Source: Streptomyces justiciae
GTDB taxonomy: Bacteria > Actinomycetota > Actinomycetes > Streptomycetales > Streptomycetaceae
Length of the DNA stretch: 64,000 nucleotides
Assembly (NCBI RefSeq): GCF_015163075.1
Contig: NZ_JADDXU010000031.1
Location: 1 to 64,000 of the forward strand
Direction: 5' to 3'
This document shows, in pieces, positions 28,361 through 36,431 of this stretch. Made by a program: the position numbers and the translations under genes. Position 1 is the first letter of the stretch. Each line of letters begins with the position of its first letter. The notes beneath the pieces are model-generated. The model did no database searches and was not told the DNA's origin. It was given only the letters and a program-made list of their open reading frames with translations.

Positions 28361-29197
28361 TCAGGCCAGCGGATCCGGAGCAGCAACCACGCCATACTCC
28401 GCCAGCTTCGCCTTGCCCCCGTCGGGAGCCGTAAGCACCAGCGGCCCCGCCTCCGTCAGCGCCACCGAGTGCTCCCAGTGAGACGACCACGTGCCGTCCG
28501 TCGTGATGACCGTCCAGTCGTCCGAGAGGACCTCGGTGCGCGGAGTGCCCAGCGACACCATCGGCTCGATCGCGAGGCAGAACCCGGGGACCAGCTTCGG
28601 GCCCTTGCCCCGGCGCCGGTCGACGTAGTTCAGCAGGTGCGGGTCCATGTGCATCTCGGTGCCGATGCCGTGGCCGCCGTAGTCCTCGATGATCCCGTAC
28701 TTGCCGCCGCCCGGCTTCGGCTGGCGGCGGATGTACGTCTCGATGGCCTTGGAGACATCGATCAGCCGGTTGCCCTGCTTCATGGCGGCGATACCGGCCC
28801 ACATCGACTCCTCCGTCACCCGGGAGAGCTCGATCAGCTCCGGAGCGTGACCCGAGCCGACGAAGGCGGTGAAGGCCGCGTCCCCGTGCCAGCCGTCGAC
28901 GATCGCGCCGGCGTCGATGGAGATGATGTCGCCGTCCTTGAGGACGACCTCGTCGGAGGGGATGCCGTGGACCACGACCTCGTTGACGGAGGTGCAGATC
29001 GTCGCGGGGAAACCGCCGTACCCGAGGAAGTTCGACTTCGCGCCGTGCTCGGCGATCACCTTGCGGGCGACCTCGTCGAGGTCCTTCGTGGACGCCCCCG
29101 GCACCGCGGCCTCACGCGTGGCGGCATGGATCGCGGCGACGACCAGCCCCGCCTGACGCATCTTGGCGATCTGCTCGGGGCTCTTGATCTGCACCAT
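28361..29197 (-). CDS. map: Methionine aminopeptidase, type I
   Basis: Removes initiator methionine from nascent proteins. The 278-residue protein begins MVQIKSPEQIAKMRQAGLVV and carries the metal-site residues of the family: the two Asp in DAGAIVDGWHGDAAFT, His in GHGIGTEMHMDP, Glu in LAIEPMVSLG and Glu in ALTEAGP, with the substrate-pocket segment TSVNEVVVHGIP. It starts ATG at 29197, 99 nt after adk with a hairpin between, as part of secY-adk-map. Confidence 0.96.
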   Translation of the reverse strand: MVQIKSPEQIAKMRQAGLVVAAIHAATREAAVPGASTKDLDEVARKVIAEHGAKSNFLGYGGFPATICTSVNEVVVHGIPSDEVVLKDGDIISIDAGAIVDGWHGDAAFTAFVGSGHAPELIELSRVTEESMWAGIAAMKQGNRLIDVSKAIETYIRRQPKPGGGKYGIIEDYGGHGIGTEMHMDPHLLNYVDRRRGKGPKLVPGFCLAIEPMVSLGTPRTEVLSDDWTVITTDGTWSSHWEHSVALTEAGPLVLTAPDGGKAKLAEYGVVAAPDPLA

Positions 29198-29247
29198 GGG
29201 GTCCTGCGCTCTCCGTGACTCGACGGGTTCGGGTTACCTACACAACA

Positions 29248-29285
29248 GTACGGCCGTGCAGTCCCTCGGGACTCCACGGCCGTAC
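29248..29285 (-). terminator. Long hairpin between adk and map
   Basis: GTACGGCCGTG-C-AGTCCC pairs with GGGACT-C-CACGGCCGTAC (one C-C mismatch, CTCG apex). It lies 12 nt after the adk stop and before the map start. It may be a terminator, an attenuator, or an RNA-processing site that lowers map expression. Confidence 0.65.
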
Positions 29286-29296
29286 CAGGACGACGA

Positions 29297-29959
29297 CTAC
29301 TGGTCGTCGCCCTCACGCTTCAGTGCGGCCAGCGCACGAGTGGTGACCTCGTCCACCGGGCCCATGGCCTCGATCGTCACCACCAGGCCCTGGGCCTTGT
29401 AGTAGTCGATGATCGGCTCGGTCTGCGTGTGGTAGACCTCCAGCCGCGTCCGGACGGTGGCCTCGGAGTCGTCGTCACGCTGGTACAGCTCGCCGCCGCA
29501 GACGTCGCAGACGCCTTCCTTGGCGGGCTTCTTGTACGAGACGTGGAAGACGTGCGCGGAGTCGTTGCGGCAGATGCGCCGGCCGGCGATCCGCTTGACG
29601 ACCTCCTCCTCCGGGGCCTCCAGGTCGAGCACGGCGTCCAGCTTGATGCCCTCGGTGTTCAGCAGCTCGTCCAGCGCCTCGGCCTGCGAGACGTTCCGCG
29701 GGAAGCCGTCCAGGAGGAAGCCGTTGACGGCGTCCGCCTGCTCCATACGGTCCTTGGCCATCGCGATGGTCACCTCGTCGGGGACGAGGTTGCCGGCGTC
29801 CATGTAGGACTTCGCGAGTTTGCCGAGCTCCGTCTGCTGGCTGATGTTGGCGCGGAACAGGTCGCCCGTGGAGATGTGCGGGACACGCAGTTTCTCGGCG
29901 AGGCGCGTGGCCTGCGTTCCCTTTCCGGCGCCAGGCGGCCCGACGAGGACGATTCGCAT
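29297..29959 (-). CDS. adk: Adenylate kinase
   Basis: Interconverts 2 ADP with ATP and AMP. The 220-residue long form has the P-loop GPPGAGKGTQATRLAE (7-22), the AMP site STGDLFRANI, DGFPRNVSQAEAL, and a LID domain with IAGRRICRNDSAHVFHVSY and CDVCGG. The cysteines suggest a partly zinc-type LID. Its ATG (29959) overlaps the secY stop by one base (TGATG), so it is translationally coupled to secY. Confidence 0.97.
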   Translation of the reverse strand: MRIVLVGPPGAGKGTQATRLAEKLRVPHISTGDLFRANISQQTELGKLAKSYMDAGNLVPDEVTIAMAKDRMEQADAVNGFLLDGFPRNVSQAEALDELLNTEGIKLDAVLDLEAPEEEVVKRIAGRRICRNDSAHVFHVSYKKPAKEGVCDVCGGELYQRDDDSEATVRTRLEVYHTQTEPIIDYYKAQGLVVTIEAMGPVDEVTTRALAALKREGDDQ

Positions 29960-31272
29960 CAGCGGAGGAACCCTTCGTAATTGCGCTGCTGGAGCTGGCT
30001 CTCGATCTGCTTCACCGTCTCGAGACCGACACCCACGATGATCAGGATGCTGGTACCGCCGAAGGGGAAGTTCTGGTTTGCCCCGAAACCAACCAACGCC
30101 ATCGTCGGGACGAGAGCAATCAGGCCCAAGTACAGCGAACCCGGCCAGGTGATCCGGTTGAGCACGTACGACAGGTACTCAGCGGTCGGTCGGCCAGCCC
30201 GGATGCCCGGGATGAAGCCACCATACTTCTTCATGTTGTCGGCGACTTCCTCGGGGTTGAACGAGATAGCCACGTAGAAGAAGGCGAAGAACACGATGAG
30301 CAAGAAGTACATCGTGATGTAGATCGGGTGGTCGCCCTTGGTCAGGTTGGTCTCGATCCACGTCTTCCAGCTCGACGTACCACTCGAGAACTGCGCGATC
30401 AGGGCCGGGATGTAGAGCAGCGACGACGCGAAGATGACGGGAATCACACCCGCCTGGTTCACCTTCAGCGGGATGTACGTCGACGTGCCGCCGTAGGCGC
30501 GGCGGCCGATCATCCGCTTCGCGTACTGCACGGGGATGCGGCGCTGGGCCTGCTCGACGAAGACCACCAGGCCGACCATGACCAGGCCGACCGCGATGAC
30601 GGTGCCGAACTCGATCCAGCCGTCGGCCAGGGTGCCGGACTTCTTGATGGCCCACAGGGCGGACGGGAAGGTCGCGGCGATCGAGATGAACATCAGGATC
30701 GACATGCCGTTGCCGATGCCGCGGTCGGTGATGAGCTCACCGAGCCACATGACGACGGCCGTACCGGCGGTCATGGTGATGACCATGACGACGGTGGTGA
30801 AGATCGAGCGGTCCGGGACGATCGTCGACGCGGCCGAGCAGCCGGAGAAGAGCGCGCCGCTGCGGGCGGTGGCGACGAGGCCGGTGCCCTGCAGGATGGC
30901 GAGCGCGACGGTCAGGTAACGCGTGTACTGCGTGATCTTCGCCGTACCGGCCTGGCCCTCCTTCTTGAGGGCTTCCAGACGCGGGATCACGACGGTCAGC
31001 AGCTGGAGGATGATGCTCGCCGTGATGTACGGCATGATCCCCAGCGCGAAGATCGTGATCTGCAGCAGTGCGCCACCGCTGAACATGTTGACCAGACCGA
31101 AGAGGCCCTGGTTCGCGGACGCCTCGTCGACGCACTGCTGGACGGACTTGTAGTCGACGCCCGGGATGGGGATGTGGGTACCGACCCGGTACACCACGAT
31201 GATGCCCAGCGTGAAGAGCAGCTTCTTGCGCAGGTCGGGCGTCTTGAACGCCCGGGCGAACGCGGTGAGCAC
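29959..31272 (-). CDS. secY: Preprotein translocase subunit SecY
   Basis: The channel of the Sec protein-export system in the cytoplasmic membrane. The 437-residue protein has ten predicted membrane helices, with HIPIPGVDY after helix 1, the plug region GLFGLVNMFSGGAL, GIMPYITASIILQLL, and the cytoplasmic loop YAKRMIGRRAYGGTSTYIPLKVNQAGVIPVIFA. It begins a secY-adk-map transcript with its own predicted promoter (31329-31356), separated from the spc operon by a terminator. Confidence 0.97.
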   Translation of the reverse strand: MLTAFARAFKTPDLRKKLLFTLGIIVVYRVGTHIPIPGVDYKSVQQCVDEASANQGLFGLVNMFSGGALLQITIFALGIMPYITASIILQLLTVVIPRLEALKKEGQAGTAKITQYTRYLTVALAILQGTGLVATARSGALFSGCSAASTIVPDRSIFTTVVMVITMTAGTAVVMWLGELITDRGIGNGMSILMFISIAATFPSALWAIKKSGTLADGWIEFGTVIAVGLVMVGLVVFVEQAQRRIPVQYAKRMIGRRAYGGTSTYIPLKVNQAGVIPVIFASSLLYIPALIAQFSSGTSSWKTWIETNLTKGDHPIYITMYFLLIVFFAFFYVAISFNPEEVADNMKKYGGFIPGIRAGRPTAEYLSYVLNRITWPGSLYLGLIALVPTMALVGFGANQNFPFGGTSILIIVGVGLETVKQIESQLQQRNYEGFLR

Positions 31273-31328
31273 GGTGCCTCCTGCGACCCCCGCGCTACTG
31301 CGTCAAGGGTGACGGTCTTGAGGTTCGA

Positions 31329-31356
31329 CGGATACAGACGAATGCATAACGGTCAA
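31329..31356 (-). promoter_or_regulatory. Predicted secY promoter
   Basis: On the minus strand TTGACC (31351-31356), a 16-nt spacer and TATCCG (31329-31334) lie about 60 nt upstream of the secY ATG and after the spc-operon terminator. This is close to the principal sigma factor consensus. Confidence 0.6.
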
Positions 31357-31447
31357 CTGCCGCTCAGGGTGCCTCAGGTGAAGCACCCTGTGAAAGTTGG
31401 CAGTGCAGGCCACCTTACCGGCGAGACTGCCACCCTAGGAACGACCA

Positions 31448-31481
31448 ACCGGGGATACCCCTTTTGTGGGGTATCCCCGGT
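31448..31481 (-). terminator. Terminator of the spc operon after rplO
   Basis: Perfect 14-bp stem (ACCGGGGATACCCC, 31448-31461, with its complement 31468-31481) around the loop TTTTGT on the plus strand, about 35 nt past the rplO stop. Confidence 0.85.
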
Positions 31482-31516
31482 CGGGATCGCTCAAGTCATC
31501 GAGACGCCTGAGGTGT

Positions 31517-31972
31517 TCAGACGAGCTCGGTGACGGTGCCGCCGGCGGCGGTGATCTTCTCCTTGGCGGAGCCGGAGACGGCGTCGACCGTCACCTGCAG
31601 CGCCACGGAGATCTCACCCTGGCCGAGGACCTTGACGAGGCTGTTCTTGCGAACGGCACCCTTGGCCACCAGACCCTCGACCGTGACCTCGCCACCCTCG
31701 GGGTAGAGCGCGGCCAGCTTGTCGAGGTTCACGACCTGGTACTCGGTCTTGAACGGGTTCTTGAAGCCCTTCAGCTTCGGAAGACGCATGTGGAGGGGCA
31801 TCTGCCCACCCTCGAAGCGCTCCGGAACCTGGTAACGGGCCTTCGTACCCTTGGTACCACGACCGGCCGTCTTACCCTTCGACGCCTCACCACGACCCAC
31901 ACGGGTCTTGGCGGTCTTGGCGCCCGGGGCGGGACGGAGGTTGTGGATCTTGAGCGGGTTGTTCTCCGCCAT
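31517..31972 (-). CDS. rplO: 50S ribosomal protein L15
   Basis: Late-assembly large-subunit protein. 151 residues, starting MAENNPLKIHNLRPAPGAKTAK with the Gly/Lys-rich GRGEASKGKTAGRGTKGTKAR and the C-terminal SLVKVLGQGEISVALQVTVDAVS. It starts 2 nt after rpmD. It is the last gene of the spc operon here because a strong terminator separates it from secY. Confidence 0.97.
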   Translation of the reverse strand: MAENNPLKIHNLRPAPGAKTAKTRVGRGEASKGKTAGRGTKGTKARYQVPERFEGGQMPLHMRLPKLKGFKNPFKTEYQVVNLDKLAALYPEGGEVTVEGLVAKGAVRKNSLVKVLGQGEISVALQVTVDAVSGSAKEKITAAGGTVTELV

Positions 31973-31974
31973 GA

Positions 31975-32157
31975 TCAGTCGACCTCCTCGACCGTCACGA
32001 GGTGGCGGACGGTGTGCACCATGCCGCGGAACTCGGGGCGGTCCTCCTTGACGACCTGCGTGTTGATGCCCTTGAGACCAAGGGAACGCAGGGTGTCACG
32101 GTGGTTCTGCTTGCTGCCGATGTAGGACTTGACCTGCGTAATCTTGAGCTGAGCCAT
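31975..32157 (-). CDS. rpmD: 50S ribosomal protein L30
   Basis: A 60-residue large-subunit protein: MAQLKITQVKSYIGSKQNHR, LRSLGLKGINTQVV, HTVRHLVTVEEVD. The start is the ATG at 32157; the longer open frame upstream only reads rpsE out of frame. It lies 2 nt after rpsE and 2 nt before rplO, so it is tightly coupled in the spc operon. Confidence 0.97.
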   Translation of the reverse strand: MAQLKITQVKSYIGSKQNHRDTLRSLGLKGINTQVVKEDRPEFRGMVHTVRHLVTVEEVD

Positions 32158-32159
32158 GA

Positions 32160-32765
32160 TTACGCACCCGCCCCGGCACGCGCACGGAGCAGAGCCGCGG
32201 GGGCGACGTCCTCGAGCGGCAGACCACGGCGGGCCGCGATCTCCTCGGGACGCTGCAGACCCTTCAGGGCCTCCACGGTCGCGTGCACGATGTTGATCGC
32301 GTTGTCGGAGCCGAGCGACTTCGACAGCACGTCGTGAATACCGGCGCACTCGAGCACGGCACGCACCGGACCACCGGCGATAACACCGGTACCCGGGGAC
32401 GCGGGCTTGAGCAGCACGACGCCGGCAGCCTTCTCACCCTGGATGGGGTGCGGGATGGTGCCCTGGATACGGGGGACCTTGAAGAAGTGCTTCTTGGCCT
32501 CCTCAACGCCCTTGGCGATGGCGGCCGGCACCTCCTTAGCCTTGCCGTAACCGACACCCACGGTGCCGTCACCGTCGCCCACCACGACCAGCGCGGTGAA
32601 GCTGAAGCGACGACCACCCTTCACAACCTTGGCGACACGGTTGATCGCGACAACGCGCTCAACGTAAGCGGTCTTCTCGGCGGCAGCTGCGCCGCCGTCA
32701 CGGCCCTTCCGGTCCCGCCGCTCGCCGCCACCGGCACCGCCACCGCGGCGCTGGGGTCCAGCCAT
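32160..32765 (-). CDS. rpsE: 30S ribosomal protein S5
   Basis: Small-subunit protein controlling decoding accuracy and the target of spectinomycin-resistance mutations. At 201 residues it has an N-terminal Gly/Arg-rich extension (MAGPQRRGGGAGGGERRDRK) before the core YVERVVAINRVAKVVKGGRRFSF, GYGKAKEVPAAIAKGVEEA, VLLKPASPGTGVIAGGPVRAV and SLGSDNAINIVHATVEAL. It sits between rplR and rpmD. Confidence 0.97.
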   Translation of the reverse strand: MAGPQRRGGGAGGGERRDRKGRDGGAAAAEKTAYVERVVAINRVAKVVKGGRRFSFTALVVVGDGDGTVGVGYGKAKEVPAAIAKGVEEAKKHFFKVPRIQGTIPHPIQGEKAAGVVLLKPASPGTGVIAGGPVRAVLECAGIHDVLSKSLGSDNAINIVHATVEALKGLQRPEEIAARRGLPLEDVAPAALLRARAGAGA

Positions 32766-32804
32766 TGGAATTACCTCTCTCTTTTTCCGCTAGCTACGAA
32801 CGGC

Positions 32805-33188
32805 TCAGAACTTCAAGCCGGCTTCGCGGGCGGCGTCCGCCAGGGCGGCGATGCGCCCGGCGTACTGGTTGCCACCACGGTCGAACACGACGGCCTCGAC
32901 ACCGGCGGCCTTGGCACGCTCGGCGACCAGGGCGCCGACCTGCTTGGCCTGCGCGGACTTGTCGCCCTCGCCACCGCGGACCGACGTGTCCAGGGTGGAC
33001 GCCGACGCCAGGGTGTGCCCCTTGATGTCGTCGATCACCTGGGCCACGATGTGGCGGTTCGAGCGGGTAACGACCAGGCGGGGACGCTCCGCCGTACCGG
33101 AGATCCGCTTGCGGATCCGGATGTGACGGCGCTTGATCGCGGCGCGCTTGTAGGCGTCGCCCTTCAGGATCTTCTGTCCGTATGCCAT
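32805..33188 (-). CDS. rplR: 50S ribosomal protein L18
   Basis: 5S rRNA-binding protein of the central protuberance. 127 residues: MAYGQKILKGDAYKRAAIKR, ERPRLVVTRSNRHIVAQVID, then VVFDRGGNQYAGRIAALADAAREAGLKF at the C-terminus, all typical. It begins 3 nt after rplF and is followed by rpsE. Confidence 0.97.
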   Translation of the reverse strand: MAYGQKILKGDAYKRAAIKRRHIRIRKRISGTAERPRLVVTRSNRHIVAQVIDDIKGHTLASASTLDTSVRGGEGDKSAQAKQVGALVAERAKAAGVEAVVFDRGGNQYAGRIAALADAAREAGLKF

Positions 33189-33191
33189 GGC

Positions 33192-33731
33192 TTACTTACC
33201 CGCCTTTCCGACCTTGCGGCGGATGACTTCGCCCTCGTACTTGACGCCCTTGGCCTTGTACGGGTCGGGCTTGCGCAGCTTGCGGATGTTGGCCGCAACC
33301 TCGCCGACCTTCTGCTTGTCGATGCCCTCGACCTGGAAGCGGGTCGGGGTCTCCACCTTGAAGGTGATGCCCTCGGGCGCCTCGACGGTGATCGGGTGGC
33401 TGTAGCCGAGAGCGAACTCGAGGTTCGAACCCTTGGCCGTCACGCGGTAACCGACACCGCTGATCTCGAGCTTCTTCACGTAACCCTCGGTCACGCCGGT
33501 GATCATGTTCGCCACCAGCGTGCGGGACAGGCCGTGGAGGGCCTTGTTCTGACGCTCGTCGTTGGGGCGGGTGACGTTGAGAACGCCGTCCTCACCCTTG
33601 GCGATGTCGATCGGCGCGGCAACGGTGTGGGTCAGCGAGCCCTTGGGGCCCTTGACCGAGACCGTACGGCCGTCGATGGTGACGTCCACGCCGGCGGGAA
33701 CCGTGATGGGGAGCTTGCCAATACGCGACAT
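33192..33731 (-). CDS. rplF: 50S ribosomal protein L6
   Basis: Large-subunit protein near the factor-binding site. 179 residues beginning MSRIGKLPITVPAGVDVTID and containing VKGPKGSLTH, GYRVTAKGSNLEFALGYSHP and the signature DKQKVGEVAANIRKLRKPDPYKAKGVKY. It lies 24 nt after rpsH in the spc operon. Confidence 0.98.
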   Translation of the reverse strand: MSRIGKLPITVPAGVDVTIDGRTVSVKGPKGSLTHTVAAPIDIAKGEDGVLNVTRPNDERQNKALHGLSRTLVANMITGVTEGYVKKLEISGVGYRVTAKGSNLEFALGYSHPITVEAPEGITFKVETPTRFQVEGIDKQKVGEVAANIRKLRKPDPYKAKGVKYEGEVIRRKVGKAGK

Positions 33732-33755
33732 AGCTGTTTCCTCCGTTCCCTTCCG

Positions 33756-34154
33756 CTACCAGACGTAGGCGAGGACTTCCCCACCCACGCCCTTCTTGCC
33801 GGCCTGCTTGTCGGTCAGGAGACCGTGCGACGTGGAGATGATCGCCACGCCGAGGCCACCGAGGACCTTGGGCAGGTTGGTGGACTTCGCGTACACCCGG
33901 AGACCGGGCTTGGAGATCCGCTTGATGCCCGCGATGGAGCGCTCACGGTTGGGGCCGAACTTCAGCTCCAGGACGAGGTTCTTGCCGACCTCGGCGTCCT
34001 CGACCTTCCAGCCCGTGATGAAGCCCTCCTGCTGGAGGATCTCCGCGATGTGAGACTTGATCTTGGAAGCGGGCATCGTCACGGAGTCGTGGTATGCCGA
34101 GTTCGCGTTCCGCAGACGCGTAAGCATGTCTGCGATCGGATCAGTCATGGTCAT
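33756..34154 (-). CDS. rpsH: 30S ribosomal protein S8
   Basis: 16S rRNA-binding assembly protein and, in E. coli, translational repressor of the spc operon. 132 residues: MTMTDPIADMLTRLRNANSA, NLPKVLGGLGVAIISTSHGLLTDKQA and the end GGEVLAYVW. I chose the ATG at 34154; the frame extends to 34199 but those 15 residues (MAHQETPAREAE) are not part of S8. A long hairpin lies upstream, between rpsZ and rpsH (34272-34322). Confidence 0.97.
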   Translation of the reverse strand: MTMTDPIADMLTRLRNANSAYHDSVTMPASKIKSHIAEILQQEGFITGWKVEDAEVGKNLVLELKFGPNRERSIAGIKRISKPGLRVYAKSTNLPKVLGGLGVAIISTSHGLLTDKQAGKKGVGGEVLAYVW

Positions 34155-34271
34155 GAATTGGCCTTCGGCCTCTCTCGCCGGGGTTTCCTGATGCGCCATC
34201 CCTCTCCCCGATCCGAGACGGGACGGGTGCGGCGCGGTGGACCTACGGCGTAGTAAGTCGTACGGGCAGTC

Positions 34272-34322
34272 GTCAGACGCCCAACCCTCCCAGCCTAAGC
34301 CATGGAGAGGAGGGCGTCTGAC
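34272..34322 (-). promoter_or_regulatory. Long hairpin between rpsZ and rpsH
   Basis: GTCAGACGCCC (34272-34282) pairs perfectly with GGGCGTCTGAC (34312-34322), with extra inner pairing CCCTCC / GGAGG. It lies in the 214-nt gap inside the spc operon, unusually large for this operon. It may be a processing, attenuation or ribosomal-protein-binding element. Confidence 0.6.
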
Positions 34323-34369
34323 ACGCCCATTGCTTACCGAGAGCTTCGGGAATCCCTAAAAAGCGGGGA

Positions 34370-34555
34370 TTACCAGGAGCTCTTGGTCACGCCCGGCAGC
34401 TCGCCACGGTGAGCCATCTCACGAAGGCACACGCGGCACAGGCCGAACTTGCGGTACACGGAGTGCGGGCGGCCGCAGCGCTGGCAGCGGGTGTACGCAC
34501 GCACACCGAACTTGGGCTTGCGAGCAGCCTTGGCAATCAGAGCCTTCTTCGCCAT
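34370..34555 (-). CDS. rpsZ: 30S ribosomal protein S14, zinc-binding type Z
   Basis: The short, zinc-binding form of S14. The 61-residue protein MAKKALIAKAARKPKFGVRA ... LPGVTKSSW holds two CxxC pairs, Cys24/Cys27 (RCQRC) and Cys40/Cys43 (LCRVC), which coordinate zinc. In Streptomyces the zinc-free paralogue is usually encoded elsewhere under Zur control. The ATG at 34555 is 5 nt after rplE, the normal rplE-rpsZ-rpsH order. Confidence 0.97.
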   Translation of the reverse strand: MAKKALIAKAARKPKFGVRAYTRCQRCGRPHSVYRKFGLCRVCLREMAHRGELPGVTKSSW

Positions 34556-34560
34556 CTCGC

Positions 34561-35118
34561 TCACGCCTCCTTGAACGGGAAGCCGAGGTGACGAAGGAGG
34601 GCGCGGCCCTCGTCGTCGTTGGTCGCCGTGGTGACCACGGTGATGTCCATGCCCCGGGTACGGTCGATCTTGTCCTGGTCGATCTCGTGGAACATGACCT
34701 GCTCGGTGAGACCGAAGGTGTAGTTGCCACGGCCGTCGAACTGCTTGGGGGACAGACCACGGAAGTCGCGGATGCGCGGCAGCGCGAGCGACAGGGTGCG
34801 GTCCAGGAACTCCCACATGCGGTCGCCACGGAGCGTGACGTGGGCACCGATCGGCTGGCCCTCACGCAGCTTGAACTGCGCGATGGACTTGCGGGCCTTG
34901 GTGACGGCCGGCTTCTGACCGGTGATCGTGGTGAGGTCGCGGATGGCGCCCTCGATCAGCTTGGAGTCGCGGGCGGCGTCGCCCACACCCATGTTGACCA
35001 CGATCTTGACGAGGCCGGGGACCTGCATGACGTTCTCGTACTTGAACTCGTCACGCAGCTTGCCCGCGATCTCCTCGCGGTACTTCGTCTTGAGACGCGG
35101 AGTCGTGGTGGTAGCCAT
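34561..35118 (-). CDS. rplE: 50S ribosomal protein L5
   Basis: Binds 5S rRNA and contacts P-site tRNA. 185 residues with MQVPGLVKIVVNMGVGDAA, TTITGQKPAVTKARKSIAQFKLREGQPIG, DRTLSLALPRIRDFRGL and GRGNYTFGLTEQVMFHEID. Its ATG overlaps the rplX stop by one base (TGATG), so it is coupled to rplX. Confidence 0.98.
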   Translation of the reverse strand: MATTTTPRLKTKYREEIAGKLRDEFKYENVMQVPGLVKIVVNMGVGDAARDSKLIEGAIRDLTTITGQKPAVTKARKSIAQFKLREGQPIGAHVTLRGDRMWEFLDRTLSLALPRIRDFRGLSPKQFDGRGNYTFGLTEQVMFHEIDQDKIDRTRGMDITVVTTATNDDEGRALLRHLGFPFKEA

Positions 35119-35441
35119 CAGATGTCCTCACCCGTCCGCTTGGCAACGCGGATCTTGTTGCCCTCGTCGTCGAAGCGGTAACCGACACGCGTGACGACCT
35201 TGTTGCCGTCCTTCTCAACGACCAGCTGGACGTTGGAGACGTGGATCGGCGCCTCGGTCGTGACGATGCCGCCGGCCTGGGAACCGCGAGCGGTCGGGCC
35301 GGCCTTGGTGTGCTTCTTGACCCGGTTGACACCCTCGACCAGGACGCGCTCGTCGCGCGGGTAAGCGGCAATGACCTTGCCCTGCTTGCCCTTGTCCTTA
35401 CCGGTGATGACCTGGACCAGGTCGCCCTTCTTGATCTTCAT
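35118..35441 (-). CDS. rplX: 50S ribosomal protein L24
   Basis: Assembly-initiator protein of the 50S subunit. 107 residues with an N-terminal KOW motif (MKIKKGDLVQVITGKDKGKQGKVIAAYP) and VEGVNRVKKHTKAGPTARGSQAGGIV. It starts 2 nt after rplN and overlaps rplE by one base, in the standard spc order. Confidence 0.98.
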   Translation of the reverse strand: MKIKKGDLVQVITGKDKGKQGKVIAAYPRDERVLVEGVNRVKKHTKAGPTARGSQAGGIVTTEAPIHVSNVQLVVEKDGNKVVTRVGYRFDDEGNKIRVAKRTGEDI

Positions 35442-35443
35442 GC

Positions 35444-35812
35444 TTACAGCACCTCCGGCGCGAGCGAGATGATCTTCATGAACTTCTTCTCGCGCAGCTC
35501 ACGGCCGACCGGGCCGAAGATGCGGGTGCCGCGAGGGTCGCCGTCGTTCTTCAGAATGACGGCGGCGTTCTCGTCGAAGCGGATGTACGAGCCGTCCGGA
35601 CGGCGGCGCTCCTTGACGGTGCGAACGATGACCGCCTTGACGACGTCACCCTTCTTCACGTTGCCACCGGGGATCGCGTCCTTGACGGTGGCGACGATGA
35701 CGTCACCGATGCCCGCGTAGCGGCGACCGGAGCCACCGAGCACACGGATGCAAAGGATTTCCTTCGCACCAGTGTTGTCGGCGACGCGCAGTCGCGACTC
35801 CTGCTGGATCAC
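35444..35812 (-). CDS. rplN: 50S ribosomal protein L14
   Basis: Large-subunit protein at the 50S-30S bridge. 122 residues: MIQQESRLRVADNTGAKEIL, CIRVLGGSGRRYAGIGDVIVATVKDAIPGG, and GDPRGTRIFGPVGRELREKKFMKIISLAPEVL. It is the first gene of the spc group, separated from rpsQ by 107 nt holding two hairpins. Confidence 0.98.
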   Translation of the reverse strand: MIQQESRLRVADNTGAKEILCIRVLGGSGRRYAGIGDVIVATVKDAIPGGNVKKGDVVKAVIVRTVKERRRPDGSYIRFDENAAVILKNDGDPRGTRIFGPVGRELREKKFMKIISLAPEVL

Positions 35813-35840
35813 GTCTATCTCCTGTTTGTCTGCCGGTTCC

Positions 35841-35878
35841 CGGCAGGGGCCCTTCTCTTACGAGGGGAGCCCCTGCCG
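35841..35878 (-). promoter_or_regulatory. Hairpin 2 in the rpsQ-rplN gap
   Basis: CGGCAGGGGC (35841-35850) pairs perfectly with GCCCCTGCCG (35869-35878), with further inner pairing CCCTT / GAGGG. It lies 28 nt before rplN on the minus strand and could be an attenuator or processing site between the S10 and spc groups. Confidence 0.6.
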
Positions 35879-35894
35879 AGCCTGGCGGAACTGA

Positions 35895-35916
35895 CCTGCG
35901 GGGGGTGCCCCGCAGG
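35895..35916 (-). promoter_or_regulatory. Hairpin 1 in the rpsQ-rplN gap
   Basis: CCTGCGGGG (35895-35903) pairs perfectly with CCCCGCAGG (35908-35916) around a GGTG tetraloop, just 3 nt after the rpsQ stop. It is not followed by a U-run, so it may pause or process RNA rather than terminate fully. Confidence 0.6.
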
Positions 35917-35919
35917 AAA

Positions 35920-36207
35920 TTACTTGGCCTTCTCGAGGATCTCGACGACGCGCCAGCGCTTCGTCGCGGACAGCGGCCGGGTCTCCGCGAGGAGGACACG
36001 GTCGCCGACACCCGCGGCGTTCTGCTCGTCGTGCGCCTTGAGCTTGTTCGTACGGCGGATGACCTTGCCGTACAGCGCGTGCTTCACGCGGTCCTCGACG
36101 GCGACGACGACGGTCTTGTCCATCTTGTCGCTGACGACGAGACCCTCACGGGTCTTGCGGAAGCCACGGGCCTCAGTGGTGTTCTCAGTCACGTTGTTCT
36201 CGCTCAT
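35920..36207 (-). CDS. rpsQ: 30S ribosomal protein S17
   Basis: Primary 16S rRNA-binding OB-fold protein. 95 residues with an actinobacterial N-terminal extension (MSENNVTENTTEARGFRKTR) and the core EGLVVSDKMDKTVVVAVEDRVKH, VGDRVLLAETRPLSATKRWRVVEIL. It overlaps the rpmC stop by one base. It is the last gene of the S10 group. Confidence 0.97.
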   Translation of the reverse strand: MSENNVTENTTEARGFRKTREGLVVSDKMDKTVVVAVEDRVKHALYGKVIRRTNKLKAHDEQNAAGVGDRVLLAETRPLSATKRWRVVEILEKAK

Positions 36208-36431
36208 CAGGCGTTCTCCACCGTTTCGATGCCCAGCTCACGCTCGCGCATCAGGGTGTAGATCCGCGCGATGTCCTTGCGGACCGCCTTCAGACGGCCA
36301 TGGTTCTCGAGCTGGCCCGTCGCCGCCTGGAAGCGGAGGTTGAACAGCTCTTCCTTGGCCTCGCGGAGCTTGTTCAGCAGCTCCTCGTTGCCCAGCTCGC
36401 GCAGCTCGGACGCCTTGGTACCGGCCGACAT
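36207..36431 (-). CDS. rpmC: 50S ribosomal protein L29
   Basis: Exit-tunnel protein near the trigger-factor and SRP docking site. 74 residues: MSAGTKASELRELGNEELL, KLREAKEELFNLRFQAATGQL, LKAVRKDIARIYTLMRERELG. I chose the ATG at 36431, which overlaps the rplP stop as TGATG; a GTG one codon upstream is also in frame. Confidence 0.96.
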   Translation of the reverse strand: MSAGTKASELRELGNEELLNKLREAKEELFNLRFQAATGQLENHGRLKAVRKDIARIYTLMRERELGIETVENA

